This document shows positions 1 to 9,068 of a stretch of 64,000 nt of DNA, in pieces (the first letter of the stretch is position 1; the number at the start of each line of letters is the position of its first letter). Source of the stretch: Roseivirga sp. UBA6061 (GTDB lineage Bacteria > Bacteroidota > Bacteroidia > Cytophagales > Cyclobacteriaceae); assembly GCA_002427745.1 (NCBI GenBank), contig DIYF01000156.1, positions 1 to 64,000 on the forward strand. The letters are read 5' to 3'. A program made the translations under genes and the position numbers. Under the pieces are notes generated by a model. It ran no database searches and was not told the origin of the DNA. It worked only from the letters and a program-made list of their open reading frames with translations.

Positions 1-921
1 CATATAGTAAAAATCGTGTTCTTCGGAATTCAGGACAGCATCAATGCTGGTAATGGATGCCATGCTTATCGGTCCGGGAGGAAGGCCCTTGTGTAAATAG
101 GTGTTATAGGGAGAATCGAAACGCGTGTGCTTGTATAACAACCTGGTTGCTTTAAAATCCCTGGTTGCAAACTTTGCGGTAGGGTCTGCATCTAACTTCA
201 TTCCTATCTTAATGCGATTCAGGTATAGTCCCGCTACCCGTTTTTTTTCGGCATTCTTTGATATCTCTCGTTCTACAATGGATGCCAGGGTGTATACCTC
301 ATTGGGCGTTAGTCCCAGCTTTTCAGCTTTTGCAAGTCTGTTGTTTGCGTTCCAGAATTTGTCATGTTCTTTGACCATTCTTTCCAGGAAGGCTTCTCCG
401 TCTGTATTCCAGTAAAACTCATAAGTATTGGGGATAAAGAGGCCCATCAGAGTTTCGGTAGTATAGCCTGAGGCCTTTAGATATGCTTCATTGAGAAAGA
501 GCTGCATTAAATCAGTGGAATCACTTTCAATATACTGAGAAGCCTTGCCGGCCACATCTTCTAAAAGCCATCCGTGTGTCAGCACTAAATCCACCGGTTC
601 CTGTGCTCCTGCCCGAAGATGACTGATCAATGAACGGTTGCTCCAGGATGGTGATATTTTGTACCTGCCGGCCCTCATCACAGCTTTTTTGTAGCTCATC
701 ATTTCTGATACTTCCCGAAATGAAGCGGTATCAATAAGTTGATTGTTGGTGTGCAGAATTTCTACCACATCCCTGAATGAGGAGTTAGAGGGAATAAGGA
801 CAATATTGTTTTCCAGCCTGTCAGGGACATTGGGAGACATGATGCTGGTGTACTTACGATAGGCAAAGATGCCACCTATTGCACCGACAATAAGTAACCC
901 GATCAGTATCCTTTTTCGCAT
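1..921 (-). CDS. mltG: Endolytic murein transglycosylase MltG (3' end outside window)
   Basis: MltG/YceG-family lytic transglycosylase, which cleaves nascent peptidoglycan glycan strands at the periplasmic face of the inner membrane. About 306 N-terminal residues are visible; the C-terminus lies beyond the left edge, and since the family is usually about 340 residues only the last few dozen are missing. The start is an ATG at 919-921 opening a membrane anchor at about residues 5-20. The motif ASIVERE (Glu near 216) matches the family catalytic-glutamate motif, and the DADPTAKFA and LPPGPI segments are further family signatures. The reading frame is intact. The preceding gene on this strand ends 92 bases upstream, so co-transcription is not obvious. 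Confidence 0.93.
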   Translation of the reverse strand, partial: MRKRILIGLLIVGAIGGIFAYRKYTSIMSPNVPDRLENNIVLIPSNSSFRDVVEILHTNNQLIDTASFREVSEMMSYKKAVMRAGRYKISPSWSNRSLISHLRAGAQEPVDLVLTHGWLLEDVAGKASQYIESDSTDLMQLFLNEAYLKASGYTTETLMGLFIPNTYEFYWNTDGEAFLERMVKEHDKFWNANNRLAKAEKLGLTPNEVYTLASIVEREISKNAEKKRVAGLYLNRIKIGMKLDADPTAKFATRDFKATRLLYKHTRFDSPYNTYLHKGLPPGPISMASITSIDAVLNSEEHDFYYM

Positions 922-1013
922 TTGGTTTTAATCGTTCGATTATTGAGAGTGTGCAGTTGGTATTGCCTACCCCCCGGGGCTGGTATTACACTCTTATTTT
1001 GAAATGTACCTTT

Positions 1014-1913
1014 CTATTTCAAGAAACTCCAGATTTTATCGAATATAGATTTTAGTTCCTTAGAAGAAAAGTCACCGTGTTTTTTACCTTCTATCGTTAA
1101 CAGTTCGTTTTTGATTCCTGCGGATGCTAATTTTTTATGTAATGAAATGGCCTGTTCAATTTCTACATTCTCATCCTTGTCTCCATGTATGGTGAGTACG
1201 GGTACCGGGGCATTGGCAGAAATATGGTTTACCGGTGAAGTGAAATTCAGATACTGTTGGGTATCGCCTTCCCATTTGTCCAGTATCATTTGTTCATAAG
1301 CAGCATCATCCCAGAACTTAATGGCACTCTGCATATGGGTGATGCCGTACCAGTTTATGATTGCTCTGATGTCAGCTTTTCTTTTTTGAATAGGCACATT
1401 ATCCAGTTGGGACTGATTGACCAGGCCTGCCAAAAGCGCTAAGTGTCCTCCGGCAGATTCTCCTGACAGATAGATTTGATTTGTGTCGAATTTATATCTT
1501 GAAGCATTGTCATAAACCCAGTTAATGGCATCTATGCAGTCGTTCAGAGACCCGATAAGATGTGTTTCCTGCAACATCCGGTAATCTACATTCACAACAC
1601 ACCAGCCTTTTTCAAGATAAGGTAGCAGGCCCGGGAATCTTGATATTCGGTCGCCACTGATCCATCCTCCACCGTGGAAGTAGATCAAAGTAGGCTTATG
1701 CTCTTCTGACAGCTTCTCCCAGGGCTCTTTTCCCAGTTTTGTTGCGGTGTAATAAACGTCTAATTGTATTGCCAGAGAATCTGTTGCCTTGTAGGTGATA
1801 TCAGAGCCTACAGAAATATGTTCCATTGTTTTGTACATAGCTTCCATGGGGGCTTGATGATTACATGATGAACCCAGCAGGGCCAGGGCTATCATGCCGA
1901 TGAAATTCTTCAT
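1014..1913 (-). CDS. Alpha/beta-hydrolase lipoprotein, carboxylesterase type
   Basis: Predicted periplasmic or outer-membrane-anchored esterase of the alpha/beta-hydrolase (BD-FAE / hormone-sensitive-lipase-like) superfamily, 299 residues. A lipoprotein signal ends at a lipobox with Cys17 (LLGSSC). The oxyanion-hole motif HGGGW is at 80-84, the nucleophile elbow GESAG carries Ser153, and the likely acid and base are Asp247 (HGDKDEN) and His279 (GKKHGDF), so the triad is complete. The natural substrate cannot be told from sequence; small acyl or carbohydrate esters are typical of the family. It is transcribed alone, with the shared AGCAACTTCCT-type upstream element about 33 bases before the start. 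Confidence 0.85.
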   Translation of the reverse strand: MKNFIGMIALALLGSSCNHQAPMEAMYKTMEHISVGSDITYKATDSLAIQLDVYYTATKLGKEPWEKLSEEHKPTLIYFHGGGWISGDRISRFPGLLPYLEKGWCVVNVDYRMLQETHLIGSLNDCIDAINWVYDNASRYKFDTNQIYLSGESAGGHLALLAGLVNQSQLDNVPIQKRKADIRAIINWYGITHMQSAIKFWDDAAYEQMILDKWEGDTQQYLNFTSPVNHISANAPVPVLTIHGDKDENVEIEQAISLHKKLASAGIKNELLTIEGKKHGDFSSKELKSIFDKIWSFLK

Positions 1914-1944
1914 TTTTGTTTTTGATTAGGGCCGGGGTTTTGTG

Positions 1945-1963
1945 TCAGGAAGTTGCTCAAATA
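1945..1963 (-). promoter_or_regulatory. Shared upstream element, copy A
   Basis: On the minus strand this reads TATTTGAGCAACTTCCTGA and ends about 33 bases before the esterase start. It matches copy B (3671-3689) at 18 of 19 positions, and the similarity fades out over roughly another 18 bases upstream. The AGCAACTT core resembles the -35 box of ECF sigma factor promoters; that role is an inference. Confidence 0.5.
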
Positions 1964-2140
1964 CCCACCAATAACCAATCAAACGGTAGCCGTGAGAGGG
2001 AACTAGAAGTAAAGTCAGTGATCTGTTTACTCAAAAAAGTTGGATCTGGAGGCTTTAGCCATTCGAAACAGCTGATACCTGCTCAACGAAAGAGATTTAC
2101 CCGGGGATGGATAAATGTCAAACCATGCCCTGCTGTCGCT

Positions 2141-3643
2141 TTAGAACCACTTCTTTTTAAGCTTGTTCCAGAAACCAGGTTTTTCCGTCTGCGAGTCTGA
2201 GGCCGCGAAGCCTGATAGGTCAGCGTCATTTTCTCCCAGATTGTGATTCATCCAATAGGCTTTCTGTTTCTCAGTCATTTTGCCAGAGATCCCAAAGTTC
2301 ACCTCATGCTTTATCACCGCTTTGATCTTTAAGAAATAGTCATAGCTACAGGTGATGTTGTTTAGCTTTTCAAGGGATGCGAGTACTTTAAAATCCGTGA
2401 CCGGGGTATCATAAATTTTCAGCGATTCCAGCCTGGTTAATTCACCGAGTACATTCAGGTCATCGATGTTGGTATTGGCCAGGTTTAAGTCCTTCAGGCT
2501 TTTTAAGGTGCTTAATGGTTCAAAAGACGTGAATTCATTGTTACTCAAATCCAGCTCAACCAGTTTTCTGAGCTTTCCCAGCTCTGTTATGTCCTGAACA
2601 GAAGTCGATTCGATGCTCAGGGATCGGAGTTTATTGAGTTTACCGATTCCTTCAAGGCTGCTTAACCGGGTATCAAACAGGCTCAATTGAGTCAGGTTTG
2701 ATAATGCTGAAAGCTCATGAATGGATTTGACGGGAGTCTTGGCCAAATAGAGTTTCTTGAGGTCCTCAAGGGATTTCAGGGGAGATAAGTCTGATACGGG
2801 GTTTCCTGTGAGAATCAACTCTCGCAGCCCGCTGAATTCTTCCAGGGGCTTAATGTCTGTAAACTCACGCCCCAGCAGGTTGAGGCTTTTGACTTTTCTT
2901 AGTGCTTCCCATGAAGCCCCGGATGGAAACGCTTCATTCAGGTAATCTTTCCATGGCGTTTCCTGGCTTTCAACCCAGTCTTCAAATGATAAGTCGTTTT
3001 GTTCCGGGGTCTCCTGGTCGACCCCAAAAGGTAGATTCAGTTCTTTCAGCGTGTCGAGAAAATGAGAATTAGCCGGTGATTTTAAATACCAGTTGGTGTA
3101 TTCTTCCTCTTTCTCAACCCTGACATTGTTGTTTTCAAACTGACTGATGATAAACCTGAGAAAGGCGGCAATGTCTCCGGCAATGACATACCTCATGTCT
3201 TCATCTCTGCCGGAGTTAATGACCTGTCCCTTTTTGCCATTCTCATCCGGGTCCAAATCGATCACAATGTTATTGCCTCCATGATCTTTTGAGATCGGGA
3301 AATAGTACCTGCTGCAATAGACTTCTTTGATATGACCGGAAGGGACAGAAATGACATTTGCATCAAGACTTGAATATCCTTCTTCTATTACATCATTCCA
3401 GTTTTTCCATTCCTGCAGGGCCTCTTCCAGACTGAGAAAGGGAAGTCCGCAAAAGAGACCGCAATGACCGGATTGCCCGTTATGAAGTTTGTAAAGCGCT
3501 TTAACATCATCAGGTAGTTCAAAGCCAATCACTTTTTCAGCCTGCCTGATCTCATCTTCACTGGCACCTGCATTCAATGAATCGATGATTTCCGGAACGG
3601 AGTCTGTCAATAAGGCTTTCAGGCTGTCTAATAATTCCTTCAT
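2141..3643 (-). CDS. SMI1/KNR4 (SUKH) domain fused to leucine-rich repeats
   Basis: A 500-residue cytoplasmic protein without signal peptide. Residues about 27-168 look like a SMI1/KNR4 (SUKH superfamily) domain: the early E-x-x-I-x-x-x-E...FELPDDVKALYKLHNGQ segment and a later GGNNIVIDLDP strand pair are characteristic. Residues about 248-430 form eight or so 22-residue bacterial leucine-rich repeats (for example LRELILTGNPVSDLSPL and LVELDLSNNEFTSFEPL). SUKH domains serve as immunity proteins in many polymorphic toxin systems; fusion to a recognition-type LRR array is unusual, so an immunity or protein-binding role is inferred. No toxin gene lies next to it. The AGCAACTTCCT element precedes the start. 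Confidence 0.8.
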   Translation of the reverse strand: MKELLDSLKALLTDSVPEIIDSLNAGASEDEIRQAEKVIGFELPDDVKALYKLHNGQSGHCGLFCGLPFLSLEEALQEWKNWNDVIEEGYSSLDANVISVPSGHIKEVYCSRYYFPISKDHGGNNIVIDLDPDENGKKGQVINSGRDEDMRYVIAGDIAAFLRFIISQFENNNVRVEKEEEYTNWYLKSPANSHFLDTLKELNLPFGVDQETPEQNDLSFEDWVESQETPWKDYLNEAFPSGASWEALRKVKSLNLLGREFTDIKPLEEFSGLRELILTGNPVSDLSPLKSLEDLKKLYLAKTPVKSIHELSALSNLTQLSLFDTRLSSLEGIGKLNKLRSLSIESTSVQDITELGKLRKLVELDLSNNEFTSFEPLSTLKSLKDLNLANTNIDDLNVLGELTRLESLKIYDTPVTDFKVLASLEKLNNITCSYDYFLKIKAVIKHEVNFGISGKMTEKQKAYWMNHNLGENDADLSGFAASDSQTEKPGFWNKLKKKWF

Positions 3644-3670
3644 TTCTGTTTAAGGGCTTTCAGGTTTACA

Positions 3671-3689
3671 TCAGGAAGTTGCTTAAATA
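3671..3689 (-). promoter_or_regulatory. Shared upstream element, copy B
   Basis: Minus-strand TATTTAAGCAACTTCCTGA, ending about 29 bases before the SUKH-LRR start; 18 of 19 positions equal copy A. Followed by AACCTG and TTAAAC segments also present after copy C. Confidence 0.5.
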
Positions 3690-3747
3690 CTGAGGAATAA
3701 TCAACGCTATGATGGGGTAAACTTCAGTGGTCCAGTCGGCAGTCGAC

Positions 3748-3780
3748 AGTCGTCCGACCACTCTAAGTGGTCAGACGACT
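3748..3780. repeat. 33-bp palindromic repeat, copy 1
   Basis: Near-perfect inverted repeat with 15-base arms (AGTCGTCCGACCACT and AGTGGTCAGACGACT-type) around a 3-base centre; one arm mismatch. It begins 22 bases after the stop of the ADP-ribosylglycohydrolase but has no T-tract on either strand. Immediately to its left, AGTCGGC and AGTCGAC extend the arm into three 7-base repeats. The arms, including the mismatch, equal those of copy 2 when read in the opposite orientation. Confidence 0.8.
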
Positions 3781-3801
3781 GGAGCTGTTTGAGCTGGCCA
3801 T

Positions 3802-4716
3802 TCAGTTCTGTTCCCAGTTTTGTTTTTGGATGAAAGCTTTAATGGTTTTATTAATCCATTCGAATTCATTCAATGCAGCCAGTTTTTTCATCAGGCTTTC
3901 CGGGATACCATTCCGACCGATCAGAGCTCCTGCGATTTGCCCCGCTATGGAAGCATTGGTATCAGTATCACCTCCTGTTTCTATCAATTGATTAAACATT
4001 TGTTCCATTCCCAAATCAGCCACCTGGTTAGCGGCTGCTATGGCTAAGGGAACAGAGTTCACGACATATCCGTCATTCCCTAAGTTTCCGATTTCTGCGA
4101 GCCTTTCTATATCTCTGATATCAATCAGTCTATCTCTCAGTCTGGTGTCGGGTATTTGGTCGATCAGGATTGCGATCAGGTTTTCTTTACCAGTCCACTC
4201 ACCGTTTATTGCGGCCTGAATAGACAGATTGACTGCTAATGCACCCACATAGGCTTCATCATTATTGTGGGTTATGTTGCTTATCTCGCGTATCAGTGTG
4301 TGGCTAATGTTTTTAATAAATGCAGTCGGTGCGATTCTCATAGCGGCACCATTTCCGGCTGCATATTCTCCTTTTCTTCCGGTCAGGCTCCAATGCGCTC
4401 CAGCTTCTAATTCTCTTAAAGCCTTTAAAGTACTGGCACCAATACCCCTGATTTTTCTCTGTTTGAAAAACTCCAGGTACTTATGGGCGAAGGTTTCTGT
4501 CGTTAATTCAGTGTTGTCAATGATTGCTTCACAGGTAGCGATGGTCAACTGTGTGTCATCGGTTATTCTCCATGTTGGCATCTCTTTTTCCGGCTTTCCA
4601 AAGGGGTAAAAAGTATGCTCATCTTCTACCTCATTGAGGTTTTCATAGGAGCTGCCATATGCGTCTCCTATGGCTCCACCAATTATGCATCCGCTAAACC
4701 TATCTGATATTCTCAT
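3802..4716 (-). CDS. ADP-ribosylglycohydrolase (DraG/ARH family)
   Basis: Removes ADP-ribose from modified targets or hydrolyses related ADP-ribose compounds using two Mg ions. The 304-residue protein carries the full set of family motifs: GGAIGDAYGS near the N-terminus, T-D-D at 52-54, GNGAAMR at 121-127, an acidic NNDEA stretch near 151, and TGGDTDTNA with metal-binding Asp250 and Asp252. No key residue is missing, so it should be active. It sits in the accessory block between the SUKH-LRR gene and the DUF1801 gene, with 97 bases upstream and a palindrome 22 bases downstream. The substrate (protein, nucleic acid or free ADP-ribosyl compound) cannot be told. Confidence 0.92.
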   Translation of the reverse strand: MRISDRFSGCIIGGAIGDAYGSSYENLNEVEDEHTFYPFGKPEKEMPTWRITDDTQLTIATCEAIIDNTELTTETFAHKYLEFFKQRKIRGIGASTLKALRELEAGAHWSLTGRKGEYAAGNGAAMRIAPTAFIKNISHTLIREISNITHNNDEAYVGALAVNLSIQAAINGEWTGKENLIAILIDQIPDTRLRDRLIDIRDIERLAEIGNLGNDGYVVNSVPLAIAAANQVADLGMEQMFNQLIETGGDTDTNASIAGQIAGALIGRNGIPESLMKKLAALNEFEWINKTIKAFIQKQNWEQN

Positions 4717-4813
4717 GCTATAACCTGGTGTAATCGTTAAAGGGTGCTCAGCGCCTTGCTTTTACGATGACTCTGAGGGAGGAGGCAGGAAGGTGCTCCG
4801 TCTTGTCAGTCGG

Positions 4814-5269
4814 TTACTTTTTAATATTCTTTTCGTAGATGTCTATCCACTCCTGTGCGCTCATTTTGGTCATTAATTCACCAATGAGTTCGTAAGGAAT
4901 TTCATCCATCTTCTTAAAGCGCACGCAGCTTTTACCCATGTCTAGTTTCCGCTTGCAGTGTTTGGGGTATTCCGCTACAAACCAATCCAGAAGTTTGGAG
5001 TCAGCGTATATCCCCATATGATAAAAGTTGATCGAACTCTGTCGTGAGGCAATGCTGGCAAAGGGAAGTGGTTCGCTTGGTTTGCAGTGGTAGCCTGCAG
5101 GGTAGAGGGAGTGGGGAACAATATAACCCAGCCCGCCATAACTAATGCCTGCTTCAAATCCTTCGGGAAGGTTTTGTACAATCACCTCATGTAGTTGGTT
5201 GAATGGGGCTGCTCTTTCTGCGGGTATACCTGCCAGAATTCCTTCGACTGTTTTGCCTGTTGCTTTCAT
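4814..5269 (-). CDS. DUF1801 (YdhG-like) protein
   Basis: A 151-residue cytoplasmic protein of the DUF1801 fold. The recognisable parts are the N-terminal helix pair (VEGILAGIPAERAAPFNQLHEVI), the central ISYGGLGYIVP strand, the IASRQSSINFYHMGIY core, and the KSCVRFKKMDEIPYELI segment near the C-terminus. The biochemical role of the family is unknown. It is the second gene of the palindrome-bracketed block and has copy C of the AGCAACTTCCT element about 42 bases before its start. The start ATG is the only good one in the first part of the frame. Confidence 0.75.
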   Translation of the reverse strand: MKATGKTVEGILAGIPAERAAPFNQLHEVIVQNLPEGFEAGISYGGLGYIVPHSLYPAGYHCKPSEPLPFASIASRQSSINFYHMGIYADSKLLDWFVAEYPKHCKRKLDMGKSCVRFKKMDEIPYELIGELMTKMSAQEWIDIYEKNIKK

Positions 5270-5309
5270 AGGACGGGTTTGTTTGGTTTAATAAGCTACA
5301 GGTTGAATA

Positions 5310-5328
5310 TAAGGAAGTTGCTGAATAT
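5310..5328 (-). promoter_or_regulatory. Shared upstream element, copy C
   Basis: The 11-base core AGCAACTTCCT is identical to copies A and B on the minus strand; flanks are more divergent, but an AACCTG plus TTAAAC arrangement downstream matches copy B with one base of spacing difference. It lies about 42 bases before the DUF1801 start. Confidence 0.45.
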
Positions 5329-5434
5329 TTGCTGAGTAGCATTCGCCAGACATGATGCGAAATATCTCGCAAATACGATAAATATCGAAATGACCCCGGA
5401 GAATCCCTGTGAGTCATTGCCGGCAAGACTACAC

Positions 5435-5998
5435 TTAGATTGCCTCTATGAAAATCTTGCCAATGGCCTCTCTCAGGTCTTTGGCAAAGTATTCTTCCCT
5501 ATTTATTACATCGTAAGCGATCCAGATTTCATTCTTACGATTTACGAGCAGATGAATATAGCCCTTCTCATAAGTTCCCAGATAAAGGTACTCTTCGCGG
5601 TTCTCTTTGTTTTGCCCGGTATGCCTGGAAACTTTATCTGTCCAGAGGATTTCTGTCTCCAATCCGGTTCGGTATGATCGAAAGTTGAATTGCCTGCCTT
5701 TTAAGAAACCGGGGTTGTGCTTTGCCAACTCGAAGAGCTCTTCCTCGGGCAATTGAAGGCTGTACGTTTCCAGCAGTTCATCTATTTTCCAATGGATAAA
5801 ACGGTCTTTGCCTGTCACATGGCTGATTATGAAGTCCTTTACCTCAATTGCTGCCGAATGCTTTTGATAATCAAATTCAAGCAGAAACTGATAGTGGTCT
5901 TCACCAATGGCCTCTGCGAGCCCGGTAGATTCATAAATCCAGGCTTCAAACTCAGAAAGTCTGATCTGCCCATCCAGAAACTTGTAGAACTCTTGCAT
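5435..5998 (-). CDS. Uncharacterised 187-residue protein, immunity-like
   Basis: I do not recognise a named family. It is a soluble protein rich in aromatic and acidic residues, with no signal peptide or membrane segment. The N-terminal half starts with EFYKFLDGQIRLSEFEAWIYE, a pattern that resembles small immunity-type proteins, and the C-terminal half contains a predicted beta-hairpin (EYLYLGTYEKGYIHLLVN then EIWIAYD) reminiscent of SUKH-type proteins. That similarity is by eye only. It is the last gene of the palindrome-bracketed block; 157 bases separate it from leuS on the same strand. Confidence 0.6.
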   Translation of the reverse strand: MQEFYKFLDGQIRLSEFEAWIYESTGLAEAIGEDHYQFLLEFDYQKHSAAIEVKDFIISHVTGKDRFIHWKIDELLETYSLQLPEEELFELAKHNPGFLKGRQFNFRSYRTGLETEILWTDKVSRHTGQNKENREEYLYLGTYEKGYIHLLVNRKNEIWIAYDVINREEYFAKDLREAIGKIFIEAI

Positions 5999-6090
5999 GA
6001 GTAGTTAAGTATTGCCTTTTAGCTGCCCGTCATCATCGGTGTGATTCTATCTTTCAAAGCTATGAGGTCGTTTCTCCGGGTTTCAAAAAA

Positions 6091-6131
6091 ACAGAGTCGT
6101 CTGACCACTTTAAGTGGTCGGACGACTCTGT
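6091..6131 (-). terminator. Palindromic repeat copy 2 acting as leuS terminator
   Basis: A 41-base inverted repeat whose 33-base core (6095-6127) repeats the palindrome at 3748-3780 in opposite orientation; the arms match exactly and only the centre differs by two bases. On the minus strand the stem starts 25 bases after the leuS stop and runs straight into a tract of seven T, so here the repeat makes a convincing intrinsic terminator. Confidence 0.8.
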
Positions 6132-6155
6132 TGGCTATCGACTGAAAGCTTTCAG

Positions 6156-8939
6156 TTAAACCACCACGTTCACAATCTTCTTAGGCACCACAATGACCTT
6201 CTTAGGCTCTTTGCCATCCAGCCATTTTTGTACTACCTCATTCTTCATCACTTCGGCAGCAATATCATCCTTAGACATATCTGCCGGGAAGCTCAGCTTG
6301 GTACGCATCTTACCATTGATAGAAACAGGGTACTCATGGTCGTTTTCCTTCAGGTACTCCTCATTAAAGGCCGGATAGGGGGCGTTGGCAATACTTTCGG
6401 TATGGCCCAGCATAGCCCAAAGCTCTTCCGTAATATGAGGGGCATAGGGAGATATCACCACGATCAGGTCTTCCAGAATGGTGCGCTTATTACACTTTGC
6501 GGCAGACAGCTCGTTCACACAGATCATAAAGGAACTGACAGAGGTATTGAACGAGTAACGCTCAATATCTTCCTGCCCCTTTTTAATGGTTTTGTGCAGC
6601 GACTTCAGCTCCTCTTTGGAAGGGGCTGCGTCTGATACCTCAAACTCACCTTTAGCATTGTGGAAAAGTCTCCAGAGCTTACCCAGGAACTTGCGCACCC
6701 CATCAATACCGTTGGTATTCCAGGGCTTGAACTGCTCTAACGGTCCGAGGAACATTTCGTAAAGCCTCAGAGTATCCGCACCGTAGCGGTCTACCATGTC
6801 ATCCGGATTGACCACATTGTAGTAGCGCTTCGACATTTTTTCTACCTCCCAGCCACAGTGGTATTTGCCGTCTTCCAGGATAAATTCTGCATCGGCCAGA
6901 TCATGTCTCCATTTTTTGAAGCCTTCCAGGTCCAGCTCGTCATGGCGGCACAGGCTGATATCGATGTGCATCGCTATGGTATCATGCTCATGTCTGAGCC
7001 CCTTAGAGACAAACTTATTAGTACCTTTTACACGGTACACAAAGTTAGACCTGCCCTGGATCATACCCTGGTTGATCAGCTTTTTAAAAGGCTCTTCCTG
7101 GTTTACTTCTCCCAGGTCAAAGAGCACCTTATTCCAGAAGCGGGAGTAGAGCAGGTGACCGGTGGCATGCTCTGATCCACCGATATAGAGGTCTACATTG
7201 CCCCAGTATTCCTGGGTGGCCTTATCTACAAAACGCTCAGTGTTGTGGGCGTCCATATAGCGGTACCAGTACCAGCTTGAGCCCGCCCAGCCGGGCATAG
7301 TGCTCAGCTCCAGCGGATAGGCTTCATTTTCTCCCGGAGGGGTATATGTAAAGTTTTCTGCACGACCCAAAGGCGGATCACCATCTTCAGTGGGCAGGTA
7401 TTTATCAATCTCCGGCAGAATGACCGGCAGGTCAGCCGGATCTACCGGGTGAGGAATGTCATTTTTGAAGTATACAGGCACCGGCTCACCCCAGTAGCGC
7501 TGACGGGCAAAAATGGCATCGCGTATACGATAGTTGATCTTGCCCTGGCCCAGGCCTTTTTCTTCAATAAACTCAATGGCTTTGGCAATGGCCTCTCTGC
7601 AGGTCAGACCATCCAGTATGCCTGAGTTAATCATAATACCGTCTTTGGTGGCATCGGCTTTCTCGCTGATGTCCGCATCTTTGATCACCGGTACAATCGG
7701 AAGATCAAAGTGTTTGGCAAAATCATAGTCGCGCTGGTCACCACAGGGTACGGCCATAACGGCACCGGTACCATAGCCGGCCAGTACATAGTCTGCCACC
7801 CAGATCGGAATTCGCTCTCTGTTAAAAGGGTTGGTGGCATAGCTGCCCGTAAACACACCCGATATGGTTTTTACATCCATCATACGATCGCGTTCAGAGC
7901 GATTGCTGGCCTCTTCGGCATAGGCTTCTACCTCTGCTTTTTGCTCCGGAGTTGTCAGTTGCGCCACCAGGTCGCTCTCAGGTGCCAGTGACAGGAAGGT
8001 CACTCCGTAGATCGTATCGATACGCGTGGTAAATACTTTGATTTGCAGGTCATGGCCTTCCACAGGAAATGACATTTCAGCTCCGATGGATTTACCGATC
8101 CAGTTGCGCTGCATTTCTTTCAGCGGCTCTGGCCAGTCGATGCCTTCCAGGCCGTCTAACAGGCGCTGGGCATAGGCTGTGATGCGCATGCTCCACTGCT
8201 TCATTTGCTTGCGAACCACGGGATAGCCGCCTCGCTCGGAAAAACCGTCTTTTACCTCGTCATTAGAGAGCACTGTGGCCAGTTGCGGGCACCAGTTTAC
8301 GGCAGTTTCTGACAGGTAGGTCAGTCTGTATTTCAGCAGCATGGTTTGTTGGGCTGCTTCGTCCCAGCTGTTCCATTCTGCTGCTGTAAAAGCAGGCGTA
8401 TCTTCATCGCAGGTCGCATTGATGCCGGCATTGCCATTGGCAGCAAAAGCAGCAATCAGGCTGTCGACAGGTTCTGCCTTATCTGCATCGTAATTATACC
8501 AGCTGTTGAACACCTGCATGAAGATCCATTGGGTCCACTTGTAGTAGGCCGGATCGCAGGTCTGTATCTCTTTGTCCCAGTCAAAAGAGAAACCAATGTT
8601 TTTCAACTGCTCTTTGTAGCGGGCAATGTTCTCTTTGGTGGTAATGGCCGGGTGCTGGCCTGTTTCAATAGCGTATTGTTCGGCAGGCAGGCCGAAGGCG
8701 TCAAAGCCCATGGGGTGCAGTACATTGAAGCCCTTGTTGCGCTTATAGCGTGAAACAATATCAGAAGCAATATAGCCCAGCGGGTGACCTACATGTAGTC
8801 CGGCCCCGGATGGGTAAGGAAACATGTCGAGTGAATAGAATTTAGGTTTAGAGTTGTCTGCAGAGGCCTTAAAGGTCTCATGAGTTCTCCAGTAATCTTG
8901 CCATTTAGGCTCTATATCACGGTGGTTATATTCTGCCAT
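6156..8939 (-). CDS. leuS: Leucyl-tRNA synthetase
   Basis: Class Ia aminoacyl-tRNA synthetase charging tRNA-Leu, 927 residues. The HIGH-type motif is HVGH at 49-52 and the KMSKR loop is at 701-705; the editing (CP1) domain lies between them and contains the conserved TTRIDTIYG segment. A long insertion before NWCP, containing the [20 protein letters not shown] stretch, is typical of Bacteroidota LeuRS. The C-terminal anticodon-binding domain and a final lysine-rich strand are complete. The gene stands alone, with a TATTTTTG promoter box about 35 bases upstream and the palindromic terminator directly downstream. Confidence 0.98.
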   Translation of the reverse strand: MAEYNHRDIEPKWQDYWRTHETFKASADNSKPKFYSLDMFPYPSGAGLHVGHPLGYIASDIVSRYKRNKGFNVLHPMGFDAFGLPAEQYAIETGQHPAITTKENIARYKEQLKNIGFSFDWDKEIQTCDPAYYKWTQWIFMQVFNSWYNYDADKAEPVDSLIAAFAANGNAGINATCDEDTPAFTAAEWNSWDEAAQQTMLLKYRLTYLSETAVNWCPQLATVLSNDEVKDGFSERGGYPVVRKQMKQWSMRITAYAQRLLDGLEGIDWPEPLKEMQRNWIGKSIGAEMSFPVEGHDLQIKVFTTRIDTIYGVTFLSLAPESDLVAQLTTPEQKAEVEAYAEEASNRSERDRMMDVKTISGVFTGSYATNPFNRERIPIWVADYVLAGYGTGAVMAVPCGDQRDYDFAKHFDLPIVPVIKDADISEKADATKDGIMINSGILDGLTCREAIAKAIEFIEEKGLGQGKINYRIRDAIFARQRYWGEPVPVYFKNDIPHPVDPADLPVILPEIDKYLPTEDGDPPLGRAENFTYTPPGENEAYPLELSTMPGWAGSSWYWYRYMDAHNTERFVDKATQEYWGNVDLYIGGSEHATGHLLYSRFWNKVLFDLGEVNQEEPFKKLINQGMIQGRSNFVYRVKGTNKFVSKGLRHEHDTIAMHIDISLCRHDELDLEGFKKWRHDLADAEFILEDGKYHCGWEVEKMSKRYYNVVNPDDMVDRYGADTLRLYEMFLGPLEQFKPWNTNGIDGVRKFLGKLWRLFHNAKGEFEVSDAAPSKEELKSLHKTIKKGQEDIERYSFNTSVSSFMICVNELSAAKCNKRTILEDLIVVISPYAPHITEELWAMLGHTESIANAPYPAFNEEYLKENDHEYPVSINGKMRTKLSFPADMSKDDIAAEVMKNEVVQKWLDGKEPKKVIVVPKKIVNVVV

Positions 8940-8973
8940 TGCCGTTGAACAGGTTTGATTTATTTAAAGTCTG

Positions 8974-8981
8974 CAAAAATA
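8974..8981 (-). promoter_or_regulatory. Candidate -7 promoter box for leuS
   Basis: Minus-strand TATTTTTG fits the Bacteroidota -7 consensus TAnnTTTG and lies 34 bases before the leuS ATG. The TTG expected about 20 bases further upstream is not clear, so only the -7 box is proposed. Confidence 0.4.
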
Positions 8982-9068
8982 GTGTTTTTCAACCCATCAG
9001 AAATCATTTTTGACAATAATCGAGGGTTTTCAGAGCAAGCCCTTATATTTAGCATTCAAGCAGATTAT

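Noticed and set aside
125..415. Plus-strand open frame of 96 codons
   Set aside because: Lies entirely antisense to the mltG catalytic domain, which has clear family motifs.
946..994. AGAGTGT...ACACTCT stem with GC-rich centre
   Set aside because: Long loop and no T-tract; it does not qualify as a terminator and shows no relation to the other repeats.
1916..2200. Plus-strand open frame of 94 codons between esterase and SUKH-LRR genes
   Set aside because: No recognisable composition or domain, overlaps the shared upstream element and the end of the SUKH-LRR gene; 1914-2140 is better read as leader sequence.
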